Assembly (NCBI GenBank): GCA_964538875.1
Contig: CAZIHO010000014.1
Location: forward strand, 1 to 43,484
Direction: 5' to 3'
DNA length: 43,484 nt
Source: CAZIHO01 sp964538875
GTDB lineage: Bacteria > Pseudomonadota > Gammaproteobacteria > Chromatiales > Chromatiaceae
The notes beneath the pieces are model-generated. The model ran no database searches and was not told the DNA's origin. It saw nothing but the letters and a program-made list of their open reading frames with translations. A program made the position numbers and the translations under genes. This document shows positions 15,115-23,695 of this stretch, piece by piece (position 1 is the first letter of the stretch; every line of letters starts with the position of its first letter).

Positions 15115-15503
15115 GCAAGCCAAGGGCAAACCCGGTCCAACCCAACCGGCTAGGCCCGTTGAAGGGAAGCTCCAAGCGCTGGCTTGGCCCGGCCGGTCAC
15201 CCCCTGGATGACCAAACCACCGGTTTCCCGTCCCGGTCATGCCGGCGGAGCCTGCCCCAGCAGGGATAGCGGCCCCTTAGGTTTCCACACATAAAGGTTT
15301 TGCCCGGCGCGCCGCTAAGCCATCTGATGGTACTGGGCGCTTGTCCAGGCGGTTGGGGGCTAAAACAAGCTGCACACTAGAGTCGACCGGGACGCACGCC
15401 AGCCAGTCTCGCGGTCCGGCATGGGGCGGGGTTCCCTAGGGTCCGGCTGACTCGTCCGTAGCCATTTCCGCTGGTTGGGAAAGGTGCCGGGAGGAGAACA
15501 GAC
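15115..15503. other. 389-base non-coding gap before the chemosensory operon
   Basis: Holds a small hairpin at 15172-15187 (CCAAGC-GCTG-GCTTGG, no T-run) that may end the Rieske/FMN transcript, and the sigma-28 promoter listed separately at 15292-15318. The remaining ~185 bases before cheY are a long 5' leader in which I see no conserved RNA structure or small gene. Confidence 0.5.
15292..15318 (+). promoter_or_regulatory. Sigma-28 (FliA) promoter for the chemosensory operon
   Basis: TAAAGGTT (15292-15299), an 11-base spacer, then GCCGCTAA (15311-15318). The enterobacterial FliA consensus is TAAAGTTT-N11-GCCGATAA, so 14 of 16 defined positions match with exact spacing. It points at cheY, about 185 bases away. 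Chemotaxis operons are classic FliA targets. Confidence 0.7.
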
Positions 15504-15866
15504 ATGAGCATTGTGCTGGCGGTGGACGATTCCACCTCCATGCGACGCATGGTGTCCTTTGTGTTACAGGACGCTGGCTACGAGGTGCTGGAGGCCGCCG
15601 ATGGCATCGAAGCCCTGGGCGTCGCCAAGTCTCGCCTAGTCAGCTTGGTGATAACGGACGTGAACATGCCCAACATGGACGGTATCAGTCTCATCCGGAC
15701 CTTGCGGGCGCTGCCCGGCTACCAGTTCACGCCGTTGCTGATGTTGACCACCGAGGCCGATCCAAATCGCAAGCAGCAGGGTAAGCAGGCTGGCGCCACC
15801 GGCTGGATCCTGAAGCCCTTCAGCCCGGAAAAATTAGTCAACACGGTCCGGAAGGTGCTGGGCTAG
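15504..15866 (+). CDS. cheY: CheY-like single-domain response regulator
   Basis: 120 residues, all receiver domain. The acidic pair is D8-D9 (VDDSTSMR), the phospho-acceptor D52 in VITDVNMPNMDG, with Thr in LMLTTEA and Lys in ILKPFSPEKL. It is the first gene of the chemosensory cluster, with a GGGAGGAG ribosome site and a FliA-type promoter upstream. It should accept phosphate from the CheA encoded 106 bases downstream. In this class of cluster the first-gene CheY may act on the flagellar motor or serve as an adaptation or sink protein; the sequence does not decide this. Confidence 0.9.
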   Translation: MSIVLAVDDSTSMRRMVSFVLQDAGYEVLEAADGIEALGVAKSRLVSLVITDVNMPNMDGISLIRTLRALPGYQFTPLLMLTTEADPNRKQQGKQAGATGWILKPFSPEKLVNTVRKVLG

Positions 15867-15971
15867 GCAACAGTGGACACCCAGCGGGACCGCTTGGGTT
15901 AGCCCGGAAAACCGGGATGTGTGGCCGGTCCGGGACTAGGCAGAAACCCCTATGCGCGGGAGCAGGTGCCC

Positions 15972-18080
15972 ATGGTCGTGCAGTTGGCTCAGTTTCAGCA
16001 GGTGTTCTTCGAGGAAAGCTTCGAGGGACTGGCGGAAATGGAAGCCGGCCTGTTGAATCTGGACCCTGGACGGGTCAACAGGGAACTGGTCAATGGGATT
16101 TTCCGGGCCGCCCATTCCATCAAGGGCGGCGCCGGTACCTTCGGCTATGGTCCCATCGCCGAGTTCACCCATGGGCTGGAAACCTTGCTGGACCAGATCC
16201 GGGACGGCCGCCGCTCCGTCACCCAGGCAACGGTCAATCTGTTGCTGAAGTCCGTGGATGTGCTGCGGATGATGCTGACCGCCGCCCGGGACGGCGAGCC
16301 GGGGGAACCGGAGCGGATCGCCGCCATGGGCGAGGCGTTGCGGGCGGCCCTGGAGCAGTGTGCCGCGCCGGCTCCGCCCACGCCGCCGGCAATCCCGGAG
16401 GCGGTGCCGGACCCGGAACAACGGGACCCGGCCAACCAGCGGGTGCCGGTGGCTTGGCATATCGTGTTTCGCCCCCATGCCCAACTGTTTCGGGCCGGCC
16501 ATGATCCCCTGCGCCTGATCCGGGAACTGGCCCGTCTCGGCCCCCTGGAGGTGCGGGGCGACGCCTCGGAAATCCCGGAGCTGGCCAACTTCGATCCGGA
16601 AAGCTCCTACCTTTCCTGGGACATGCGTCTGCGCGCGCCGGTTGAGCAATCCCAGGTCCAGGAGATTTTTGACTGGGTGGAGGATCTCTGCGACCTGGCG
16701 ATCATTCCCTTGCTCGGCGCCAAGTCCCGCTCCGCCCCGGCGCTGGGGGCGTCTTGGCCCGCAACACCGGGCCCGCCGCCCCGTAGCGGCGCCCTGGCCT
16801 ATGACCCGATGCCGGCGGTCTCCGGTGGCTTTGCCACCCATTCCATCCGGGTGGACACCGGTAAGATCGACAACCTGATCAACCAGGTGGGAGAACTGGT
16901 CATCACCCAGTCCATGCTGGGCCTGCTGGGGCGGGATTTTGACCTGAGCCGCCTGGAGCGGCTGCGGGCCGGTTTGGCGCAACTGGAACGCCACACCCGG
17001 GCGCTTCAGGAAAGTGTCATGCAAATCCGCATGTTGCCGATCGGCTTTGCGTTCAACCGCTTTCCGCGCCTGGTCCATGACCTGTCCGCCCGCCTGGGCA
17101 AGCGGGTGGAACTGCGCCTGCGCGGCGAGGCCACGGAAGTGGACAAAACCGTGATTGAAAAGATCGGCGATCCCATGGTGCATCTGGTGCGCAACAGTCT
17201 GGATCATGGCATCGAGACCCCAGAGGAACGGCGCGCCGCCGGCAAGCCGGAAACCGGCCTGATTGAACTGAACGCCTACCACCGGAGCGGCAGCGTGGTG
17301 GTGGAAATCCGGGATGACGGGCGCGGCCTGGACCGGGCCAAGCTGATCGCCAAGGCGGTAGAACGGGGCCTGATCGGCGCCGGCGCCAACCTGACCGATC
17401 AACAGGCCCTGGAATTGGTGTACCTGCCGGGCTTCACCACCGCCGAGCGGCTCAGTGACCTGTCCGGCCGGGGCGTGGGCATGGACGTGGTGCGGCGCAA
17501 CGTCAACGACCTGGGCGGCGGCATCGAGATCGAGTCCCAGCCCGGCGAGGGGACAGCATTCGTGCTGCGCCTGCCCTTGACCCTGGCGATCCTGGATGGT
17601 CAGACCATCCGGGTGGGGGACGAAACCTACATTTTGCCCCTGGCGTCCATCGTAGAGTCCATCCAGGTGCGGCCCGAGATGCTCAATCTGGTGGCCGGCC
17701 GGGACGAAACCTGCAAGCTGCGCGGGGATTTTCTGCCGGTCATCCGGCTGCATCAGCTATTCCAAGTGGAAAACCCCAGGGCCACCCGGGTCGAGGACGG
17801 TTTGCTGGTGGTGGTCGAGGGGGAGGGCAAGCGTTGCGGTCTGTTGGTCGATGACCTGGTGGGGCAACAACAGGTGGTGGTCAAATCCCTGGAGGCCAAT
17901 TTCCGCAAGGTGGCGGGCATTTCCGGCGCCACCATCCTGGGTGACGGGGCGGTGGCCCTGATCCTGGATATTCCCGGTCTACTGCGGCTGGTCCACCGGC
18001 GGCGGGCCCGGGCGGCCCGCCAGAGTACCGGCACCCCCAGCGGGGCGTTGGCCTTCAGCCTGGGAGACGGGCATGGATAA
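15972..18080 (+). CDS. cheA: Chemotaxis histidine kinase CheA
   Basis: 702 residues. The frame is open from 15921, but starting at the ATG at 15972 places the phospho-accepting histidine at residue 48 (IFRAAHSIKGGAGTFGY), exactly as in E. coli CheA. Order: P1/HPt (~1-110); a proline-rich linker; a P2-like domain (~155-250; WHIVFRPHAQLFRAGHDPLRLIREL); P3 dimerisation (~285-345); P4 ATPase with VHLVRNSLDHGIETP, DDGRGLD and GRGVGMDVVRRN; P5 CheW-like (~540-680). All catalytic boxes look intact. It autophosphorylates in response to the receptor and passes phosphate to CheY and CheB. Its 3' end overlaps cheW by 8 bases. Confidence 0.95.
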   Translation: MVVQLAQFQQVFFEESFEGLAEMEAGLLNLDPGRVNRELVNGIFRAAHSIKGGAGTFGYGPIAEFTHGLETLLDQIRDGRRSVTQATVNLLLKSVDVLRMMLTAARDGEPGEPERIAAMGEALRAALEQCAAPAPPTPPAIPEAVPDPEQRDPANQRVPVAWHIVFRPHAQLFRAGHDPLRLIRELARLGPLEVRGDASEIPELANFDPESSYLSWDMRLRAPVEQSQVQEIFDWVEDLCDLAIIPLLGAKSRSAPALGASWPATPGPPPRSGALAYDPMPAVSGGFATHSIRVDTGKIDNLINQVGELVITQSMLGLLGRDFDLSRLERLRAGLAQLERHTRALQESVMQIRMLPIGFAFNRFPRLVHDLSARLGKRVELRLRGEATEVDKTVIEKIGDPMVHLVRNSLDHGIETPEERRAAGKPETGLIELNAYHRSGSVVVEIRDDGRGLDRAKLIAKAVERGLIGAGANLTDQQALELVYLPGFTTAERLSDLSGRGVGMDVVRRNVNDLGGGIEIESQPGEGTAFVLRLPLTLAILDGQTIRVGDETYILPLASIVESIQVRPEMLNLVAGRDETCKLRGDFLPVIRLHQLFQVENPRATRVEDGLLVVVEGEGKRCGLLVDDLVGQQQVVVKSLEANFRKVAGISGATILGDGAVALILDIPGLLRLVHRRRARAARQSTGTPSGALAFSLGDGHG

Positions 18081-18585
18081 GACCCCGCCCCCCGGCGATC
18101 CTGGTGACCTGGGCCAGGTGTGCGGCCAGTATCTTGCCTTTCTGCTGGCCGGCGAGGCATACGGCGTGGACATTCTGCGTGTCCAGGAGATTCGCGGCTG
18201 GGAACCGGTCACCCGGGTGCCCAACCAGCCCAGCTACGTGCGGGGCGTCAGCAATTTGCGGGGCGCCATCGTGCCGGTGTTCGACCTGCGTCTGCGCTTC
18301 GGCCTGCCCTTGCAGCCGGACTGCCCGGACCGGGTGCTGGTGGTGCTGCGGGTGCTGGGCGGGGATCAGGTGACCCGTTGCATGGGCCTCGTGGTGGACG
18401 CGGTGACGGACGTGCTGGAAACCCGGGAGCTGGACATTCGCGCTGCCCCGGAGCATAGCGGCTTTAGCGCCGGCGACTGCATCATCGGGCTGGCGGGCAC
18501 CGCGACCAAGATGGTCATGCTGCTGGATGTGGACCGGTTATTGGGGGACGAGGACCTATCCCTGGATCAGGATCTGTTCGACTAA
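18073..18585 (+). CDS. cheW: CheW coupling protein (first copy)
   Basis: 170 residues. The CheW fold runs from QYLAFLLAGEAYGVDILRVQEIRGWEPVTRVPNQPSYVRGVSNLRGAIVPVFDLRLRFG to the C-terminal VMLLDVDRLL. It bridges the receptor tip and the P5 domain of CheA. Its ATG lies inside the cheA stop region (8-base overlap), a sign of translational coupling and matched dosage. About 35% of positions look shared with the second CheW at 21302, so the two copies are old paralogues rather than a recent duplication. Confidence 0.93.
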   Translation: MDKTPPPGDPGDLGQVCGQYLAFLLAGEAYGVDILRVQEIRGWEPVTRVPNQPSYVRGVSNLRGAIVPVFDLRLRFGLPLQPDCPDRVLVVLRVLGGDQVTRCMGLVVDAVTDVLETRELDIRAAPEHSGFSAGDCIIGLAGTATKMVMLLDVDRLLGDEDLSLDQDLFD

Positions 18586-18648
18586 GCGGGGCGGCGGCGC
18601 GGGGCAGGCCGGTGGCTGGGTAACTGGATGAGGACGAGGAACAACGAG

Positions 18649-21252
18649 ATGTCAGAGATGCGAGTCGGAACCCGCCTGGGCTTGGGGTTTGGGGCGGTCC
18701 TGGTGCTGATGTGCTGCATGGCGCTGGCCGTGCTGATGGGGTTGCGCTACATCGAACGGGATACCCTGGACATTGTGGAGGATAAGTTTCCCAAGACTGA
18801 TTGGAGCAACGATATCCGGGACGCCATCAACGACATCGCCATCCGTATGCGGGATACCCTCATGCACCAGGAGCCGGCGCGGATCCAGGGCGAGGTGGAC
18901 GCCCTGCTCAAGGACTGGGACCGGGTCACGGATCGCCAGGCCAAGCTGGAACAGAGCCTCAAGTCCCAGGAGGCCAAGAAAATCTTCGACCAGATACGGG
19001 ATACCCACGTCCAATACGCCCGGCTGCAGGATGAGTTCCTGCGCCTGGTCAAGGATCACCGGCGGGACGAGGCCAATAGCCTATTTCAAGACCGTATTGA
19101 TTCGCTTCAGGTGGCATACCGGGACCTGGCGGTGAAGATGGATCAAGTGGTGAGTGCGCAACTGCGACAGCAGGGGCAGGTCATTGATGAGGCGGTACAA
19201 CGTCTGGCGACCCTCATCTTGGCGTTGGCCGGCGTCGCGCTGGTGCTGGGCATCCTGATCGCGGTGCGGATCGTCCGCAAGCTGACCTGCCAGTTAGGGG
19301 GCGAGCCCGGCTACGCGGTGGACGTGATGCGGCGCATCGCCGGCGGGGATCTGAGCCGGGATTTGCGTTTGCATGACGGGGATACCAGCAGCCTGCTCTA
19401 CTCCGTGAACCACATGCAGGCGGGCTTGCGGGGCATCATCGGTGAAATCCGGGACCTGGTGGAGGCGGCGGCGCTGCGCGGCGACTTCAGCGCCCGCGTG
19501 AGCACCCAGACTAAAGCGGGCTTCGGCAAGGACCTGGCGGAACTGCTCAACAAGCAATCAGAAGTGACGGAAGCGGGCCTGGACGACATCCAGCAGGTGG
19601 TCACCGCCTTGGCCGCCGGGGATCTCAGTCAGAAAATGACTGGCTCCTATGTGGGGGCCTTCCACCAGACCAAGGTCAACGTCAATAACACGGTGGACGC
19701 CCTCGTCCGCATCATCGGCGAGATCAAGTCCATGGTGGACGCGGCCGCCAACCGGGGTGATTTCAGCGTGCGCCTGACCTTGGCCGACAAGCGCGGTTTC
19801 GGCCGGGAGGTGGCGGAACTGCTGAACAAACAATCCGCCGTCACCGAGGCGGGTTTGGAGGACGTGAACCGGGTGGTCACCGCCCTGGCTAACGGCGACC
19901 TCAGCCAGGAGATGACCCAGGATTACCAGGGCGTGTTCCATCAGACCAAGATCAGTGTCAACCACACGGTGGAAGCCCTGACCCTGGTGATCGGCGAAAT
20001 CAAGGCCGTGGTGGACGCGGTGGCTAACCGGGGTGACTTCACCGCCAAGATCGACCTCGCCGGCAAGGCCGGTTACATCAAAGAAGTGGCGGAGTTGCTG
20101 AACCAGTTATTCCAGGTTTCGGAGGCCTGGCTCAACGACATCCGCCGCCTCGCCAACGCCTTGGCCCAGGGGGATTTGACCCAGACCATCGGCCAGGATT
20201 ACCCAGGTGCCTTCGGCGAGGTCAAGGAGAGCATGAACACCACCCTCGGCAACCTGACCGGCATCATCGGCCAGGTGAAGGAGGGCATGGACACCATCAG
20301 CATGGCCGCTAACGAGATTTCCACCGGCAATACCAACCTGTCGTCCCGCACCGAGCAACAGGCAGCCAGCCTGGAGGAAACCGCTTCCAGCATGGAAGAG
20401 CTGACCGCCACGGTGCGTAACAACGCGGATAACGCCCTGCGGGCCAATCGTCTGGCCAACGATGCCCAGGGTAAGGCCGAGCAGGGGGGCGAGGTGGTGC
20501 AGCAGGCGGTGCGGGCCATGGACGCCATCGACGCCGCCAGCCAGCGGATCGGCGAGATCATCGGTGTCATTGACGAGATCGCCTTCCAGACCAACCTATT
20601 GGCCCTCAATGCCTCGGTGGAGGCGGCCCGGGCTGGGGAGCAGGGCCGCGGGTTCGCGGTGGTGGCCACGGAAGTCCGCAACCTGGCTTCCCGTTCGGCG
20701 GCGGCGGCCAAGGAAATCAAGGTCCTGATCCGGGATTCCGGGGATAAGGTCAAGGCCGGTTCCGGCCTGGTCAATCGCTCCGGAGAAACCCTGGACGAGA
20801 TCAAGTCCGCCGTGAGGAAACTAGTGGATATCGTGGCGGAAATGGCGGCCGCCAGCGGCGAACAGTCGATCGGTATCAGCCAGGTCAACGAGGCGGTCAC
20901 CACCATGGACGAAATGACTCAGCAGAATGCCTCCCTGGCTGAGCAAACTTCCGCCGCTTCCGGCTCCCTCAGCCAGAAGGCCCGGGAAATGGATGAACTG
21001 ATGGGCTTTTTCACCGTGCCGGGCGGCACCCGGCCGGGGGCTATGGGCCAGGGCCGGCGGCAAGCCCTGCCGGCCGCCCGGGTGACGGCCCTGCCAACCC
21101 GGCCGCGACCGCCTGCCACCGCCGGAGCGCCGGCCCTGGGACGCAATACCTTAACCGGGCTAGGTAACTTCCGCCCCGCTGGCGAGACCAATAAGCCGGT
21201 GCGGGTGAGCGCCGACCGGGGCCAATCCCTGGAGGAATGGGAAGAATTCTAG
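18649..21252 (+). CDS. Methyl-accepting chemotaxis receptor with a tandem HAMP array and CheR-tethering C-terminus
   Basis: 867 residues. The start at 18649 is chosen for its GAGGA site; an ATG at 18628 lacks one. TM1 (~8-33), a periplasmic helical-bundle domain (~34-180, four-helix type), TM2 (~187-210), then an array of HAMP-type units (~215-540) with three 92-residue repeats. The signalling domain (~545-790) has the hairpin tip around EIAFQTNLLALNASVEAARAGEQGRGFAVVATEVR. A Pro/Ala-rich linker ends in EWEEF. That pentapeptide matches the NWETF-type tether that recruits CheR and CheB to receptors. The HAMP array should hold the output region away from the membrane or pass the signal through several conformational switches. 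The ligand is unknown. It lies between two cheW genes. Confidence 0.93.
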   Translation: MSEMRVGTRLGLGFGAVLVLMCCMALAVLMGLRYIERDTLDIVEDKFPKTDWSNDIRDAINDIAIRMRDTLMHQEPARIQGEVDALLKDWDRVTDRQAKLEQSLKSQEAKKIFDQIRDTHVQYARLQDEFLRLVKDHRRDEANSLFQDRIDSLQVAYRDLAVKMDQVVSAQLRQQGQVIDEAVQRLATLILALAGVALVLGILIAVRIVRKLTCQLGGEPGYAVDVMRRIAGGDLSRDLRLHDGDTSSLLYSVNHMQAGLRGIIGEIRDLVEAAALRGDFSARVSTQTKAGFGKDLAELLNKQSEVTEAGLDDIQQVVTALAAGDLSQKMTGSYVGAFHQTKVNVNNTVDALVRIIGEIKSMVDAAANRGDFSVRLTLADKRGFGREVAELLNKQSAVTEAGLEDVNRVVTALANGDLSQEMTQDYQGVFHQTKISVNHTVEALTLVIGEIKAVVDAVANRGDFTAKIDLAGKAGYIKEVAELLNQLFQVSEAWLNDIRRLANALAQGDLTQTIGQDYPGAFGEVKESMNTTLGNLTGIIGQVKEGMDTISMAANEISTGNTNLSSRTEQQAASLEETASSMEELTATVRNNADNALRANRLANDAQGKAEQGGEVVQQAVRAMDAIDAASQRIGEIIGVIDEIAFQTNLLALNASVEAARAGEQGRGFAVVATEVRNLASRSAAAAKEIKVLIRDSGDKVKAGSGLVNRSGETLDEIKSAVRKLVDIVAEMAAASGEQSIGISQVNEAVTTMDEMTQQNASLAEQTSAASGSLSQKAREMDELMGFFTVPGGTRPGAMGQGRRQALPAARVTALPTRPRPPATAGAPALGRNTLTGLGNFRPAGETNKPVRVSADRGQSLEEWEEF
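19435..20262 (+). repeat. Three tandem 276-bp units encoding HAMP repeats in the receptor gene
   Basis: Units start at 19435, 19711 and 19987, each exactly 276 bp (92 residues); a fourth begins at 20263 and runs into the signalling domain. Each has two HAMP-like halves: RGDFS..(F/Y)...(E/D)(V/L)AELLN and GDLSQ.M...Y.G.FHQTK..VN.TV.AL. Units 1 and 2 are the most alike; unit 3 has diverged. Confidence 0.9.
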
Positions 21253-21301
21253 GCGCCCCGGTAGGGGCAAGGCAGGGTCAGGGGGGCAGATTCAATGGAC
21301 C

Positions 21302-21823
21302 ATGGGGCAGGCGTCAGTGGCAAGCAGGGTTGACAAGCCGGGGCCGCTGGCCGCCCCGCCGCCTCGTCTGGGGCAATACCTCACCTTTAACCTGGGCGAG
21401 GAAGGCTACGGTCTGGACATCCTCAAGGTGCGGGAAATCCGGGGCTGGACCCCAGTGCGGGGGCTGCCCAACCTGCCGGACTACCTGAAGGGGGTGCTGG
21501 ATCTGCGCGGCACCCTGGTGCCGGTAGTGGACCTGCGGGTTCGGTTTCATCAGGGCCAGGTGGACTATGGGCCGACCACGGTACTGATCCTGGTGGCGGC
21601 CGGACTGGGGGACCAGACCCAAACGATGGGTCTGGTGGTGGACGGGGTGTCCGACGTGCTGGAAGTGTACGCTGGCCAACTGCGCCCGGCGCCCAATCTG
21701 GGTGCCCGCATCGACACCCGGTTCATCCAGGGCCTAGTGAGCCGGGATGGGGAAATCCTGGTGTTGCTGGACCTGGACCGGCTGCTGGACCCGGACGAAT
21801 TCGAATTGTTGCAGAACCTTTGA
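21302..21823 (+). CDS. cheW: CheW coupling protein (second copy)
   Basis: 173 residues with the same fold as the first copy: QYLTFNLGEEGYGLDILKVREIRGWTPVRGLPNLPDYLKGVLDLRGTLVPVVDLRVRF, ending in LVLLDLDRLLDPDEFE. A ~20-residue N-terminal extension precedes the fold. The ATG at 21302 has a G-rich ribosome site somewhat far upstream (~12 bases); an ATG at 21295 is in another frame. Two couplers around one receptor may give arrays with different CheA/CheW stoichiometry, or one may link to another signalling partner. Confidence 0.9.
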   Translation: MGQASVASRVDKPGPLAAPPPRLGQYLTFNLGEEGYGLDILKVREIRGWTPVRGLPNLPDYLKGVLDLRGTLVPVVDLRVRFHQGQVDYGPTTVLILVAAGLGDQTQTMGLVVDGVSDVLEVYAGQLRPAPNLGARIDTRFIQGLVSRDGEILVLLDLDRLLDPDEFELLQNL

Positions 21824-21839
21824 GGGGGAATGACCGCCC

Positions 21840-22166
21840 ATGAACCCGATACGGAGCCGGCGCGTCCGGGAGCCCCGCTGCCAGCCCGAAAGCGAGGCGC
21901 TAGCCATCGAATTGGGCTCGTCCCTGACCCTGGTGGACCTGGGCGACTTGCTGAACCGGTTGCGAAGCCAGGGCGGTTCCGGGCGGCGCTGGTGTTTGAA
22001 CGCCGGTGACTTGGAGCAGGTGGATTGCGCCGGGGTCCAGTTGCTGTGCGCCCTGGCCAAGGATTTGGAGACCCAGGGGATTCCCTTGACCTGGCGGGGC
22101 GTCTCGCCGGTGTTGCGGGAAGCGGTTGGTCAGTTGGGCCTGGGTCAGGCGTTGGGCTGGTCCTAA
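21840..22166 (+). CDS. STAS-domain protein lacking the phosphorylatable serine
   Basis: 108 residues. The STAS fold is recognisable from LELGSSLTLVDLGDLLNRL-type spacing and LEQVDCAGVQLLCALAKDL, ending in VLREAVGQLGLGQAL. In anti-sigma-factor antagonists such as SpoIIAA this position reads DSSG and the second Ser is phosphorylated; here it is DCAG, so that switch is absent. It sits 16 bases after cheW and just before cheR in the same operon, so it is part of the chemosensory system. STAS genes occur in several alternative (non-flagellar and F7-like) chemosensory operons, where their job is not well defined. Confidence 0.75.
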   Translation: MNPIRSRRVREPRCQPESEALAIELGSSLTLVDLGDLLNRLRSQGGSGRRWCLNAGDLEQVDCAGVQLLCALAKDLETQGIPLTWRGVSPVLREAVGQLGLGQALGWS

Positions 22167-22196
22167 AGCGCCCATGGGTAACCCGGACCGGTGGGC

Positions 22197-23036
22197 ATGG
22201 TCATGAACGGCGAGGTCGAACGGGAATTCCGCTTCAGCATCCGGGAGTTTGATTTTTTGCGCCGGGTAGCCCACCGGAGCACCGGAATCCAGATCCCGGA
22301 CGAAAAATTCAATATGTTGTATTCCCGGCTATCCCGCCGTGTGCGTAAGCTGGGGCTGCCGGATTTCCAGACCTATTGTGATCTGGTGCGCTCGGACGCC
22401 AACGAAGTGCTGCACCTGGTCAACGCCATCACCACCAACCTCACGTCCTTTTTCCGGGAAAACCATCACTTTGAGTTGCTGGCCCGGCGCATCCTGCCTA
22501 GCCTGGCGGCGGCCAGCGCCGGGCCCTTGCGTATTTGGTCCGCGGGTTGCTCCACCGGCGAGGAGCCCTATTCCATCGCCATGACCCTGCTAGAGTCCCT
22601 GCCGGCGTTTCGCCTGGCGAGCGGGACCATCCTGGCCACCGACATCGATTCCAATGTGCTGGCCAGCGCCGCCACGGGCGTCTACGCGGCGGATTCGGTG
22701 CGGCATCTGGACCCGGAGCGGCTGCGGCGCTGGTTCCTGCGGGGCAAGGGCGCGCACGGGGGCGCGGTGCGGGTCAAGCCGGAGGTGCGCCGGCTGGTGG
22801 ATTTCGGCCGCCTCAATCTCATGGAACCCTGGGACGTGGGCCCGCCCATGGACCTGATCTTTTGCCGTAACGTCATCATCTATTTCAGCAAGGTGGACAA
22901 GGCGCGGCTGGTGAACCAGTTCGCCGATCAACTCAGGCCCGGAGGCCACCTGTTCATCGGCCACTCCGAGTCCCTGTTCCGGGTCAGCGACCGCTACGAG
23001 TTGCTGGGCCACACCCTGTACCGGAAGCGGTATTGA
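22197..23036 (+). CDS. cheR: Chemotaxis protein methyltransferase CheR
   Basis: About 279 residues. Possible starts are GTG 22191, ATG 22197 and ATG 22203, none with a strong ribosome site, so the N-terminus is uncertain by a few residues. The N-terminal helical domain (FDFLRRVAHRSTGIQIPDEK, NAITTNLTSFFRENHHFELL) is followed by the SAM-binding domain with IWSAGCSTGEEPYSIAMTL, ATDIDSNVL, FCRNVIIYF and PGGHLFIGHSESL. It methylates glutamates of the receptor for adaptation. The receptor's EWEEF tail is the expected docking site for the beta-subdomain of CheR. Its stop overlaps the cheD start. Confidence 0.93.
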   Translation: MVMNGEVEREFRFSIREFDFLRRVAHRSTGIQIPDEKFNMLYSRLSRRVRKLGLPDFQTYCDLVRSDANEVLHLVNAITTNLTSFFRENHHFELLARRILPSLAAASAGPLRIWSAGCSTGEEPYSIAMTLLESLPAFRLASGTILATDIDSNVLASAATGVYAADSVRHLDPERLRRWFLRGKGAHGGAVRVKPEVRRLVDFGRLNLMEPWDVGPPMDLIFCRNVIIYFSKVDKARLVNQFADQLRPGGHLFIGHSESLFRVSDRYELLGHTLYRKRY

Positions 23037-23695
23037 GCAGCCGGCCGATGCCCAGGGGACATCGTTTGCTCAAGCCCCTGCCCGGTTTCGAGCAGGTCAA
23101 TCGATACTGGGATCTGCACCACCGCATGGTGGCCGCCAAGCTGTTGCCGGGCGAGTATTACGTGACCGGCCGGAACGAACTCATTACCACGGTGCTGGGC
23201 TCCTGCGTGGCCGCCTGTATCCGGGACCCCTACACCGGCGTCGGCGGGATGAATCATTTCATGTTGCCCCGCTCGGAACACGGCGGCTGGGGCGACGGCA
23301 CGCCGGCCAGCACCGCCAACCGCTATGGCAATTACGCCATGGAGCACATGATTAACGACATCCTGGGCCAGGGCGGGCGCCGCAGTACCCTGGAGATCAA
23401 GATTTTCGGCGGCGGGCAAATCATTCCCGGCATGACCGGCGTGGGTCAGAGCAACATCGACTTCGTGCGCGACTATTTGGCCACCGAGGGGCTGGCAGTG
23501 GCCGGCGCGGACCTGGGGGGCATCTTTCCGCGCAAGCTGATCTATTTCCCCAGCACGGGCCGGGTGCTGATGCGCAAGCTGAAGACCCTGCACAACAGCA
23601 CCATCCTGCGCCGGGAGCAGATCTACGAGCAGGAACTGCGCCAGCATCCCCTGGAAGGCGCCATTGAGTTGTTCGATCAGGAGACTTGGGCGTGA
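23033..23695 (+). CDS. cheD: Receptor glutamine deamidase CheD
   Basis: 220 residues if the TTG at 23033, which overlaps the cheR stop, is used; the ATG at 23048 would give 215. Catalytic Cys58 (TTVLGSCVAACIRD) and His75 (GGMNHFMLP) are spaced 17 apart as in characterised CheD proteins. Also typical are GNYAMEHMIND and KIFGGG. CheD deamidates receptor glutamines to methylatable glutamates and in some bacteria regulates CheC. The C-terminus (ILRREQIYEQEL) fits the longer proteobacterial CheD form. Its stop overlaps the cheB GTG start (GTGA), so cheR, cheD and cheB are translationally coupled. Confidence 0.93.
   Translation: MSSRPMPRGHRLLKPLPGFEQVNRYWDLHHRMVAAKLLPGEYYVTGRNELITTVLGSCVAACIRDPYTGVGGMNHFMLPRSEHGGWGDGTPASTANRYGNYAMEHMINDILGQGGRRSTLEIKIFGGGQIIPGMTGVGQSNIDFVRDYLATEGLAVAGADLGGIFPRKLIYFPSTGRVLMRKLKTLHNSTILRREQIYEQELRQHPLEGAIELFDQETWA

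Noticed and set aside
13477..15240. 587-residue minus-strand open frame opposite the Rieske/FMN fusion gene
   Set aside because: The plus strand has full Rieske and GltB-type motifs and a strong ribosome site; the antisense product (rich in Gly, Gln and His) shows no domain and is a frame shadow.
15936..17753. 605-residue minus-strand frame opposite cheA
   Set aside because: Shadow of cheA: low-complexity composition and no motifs.
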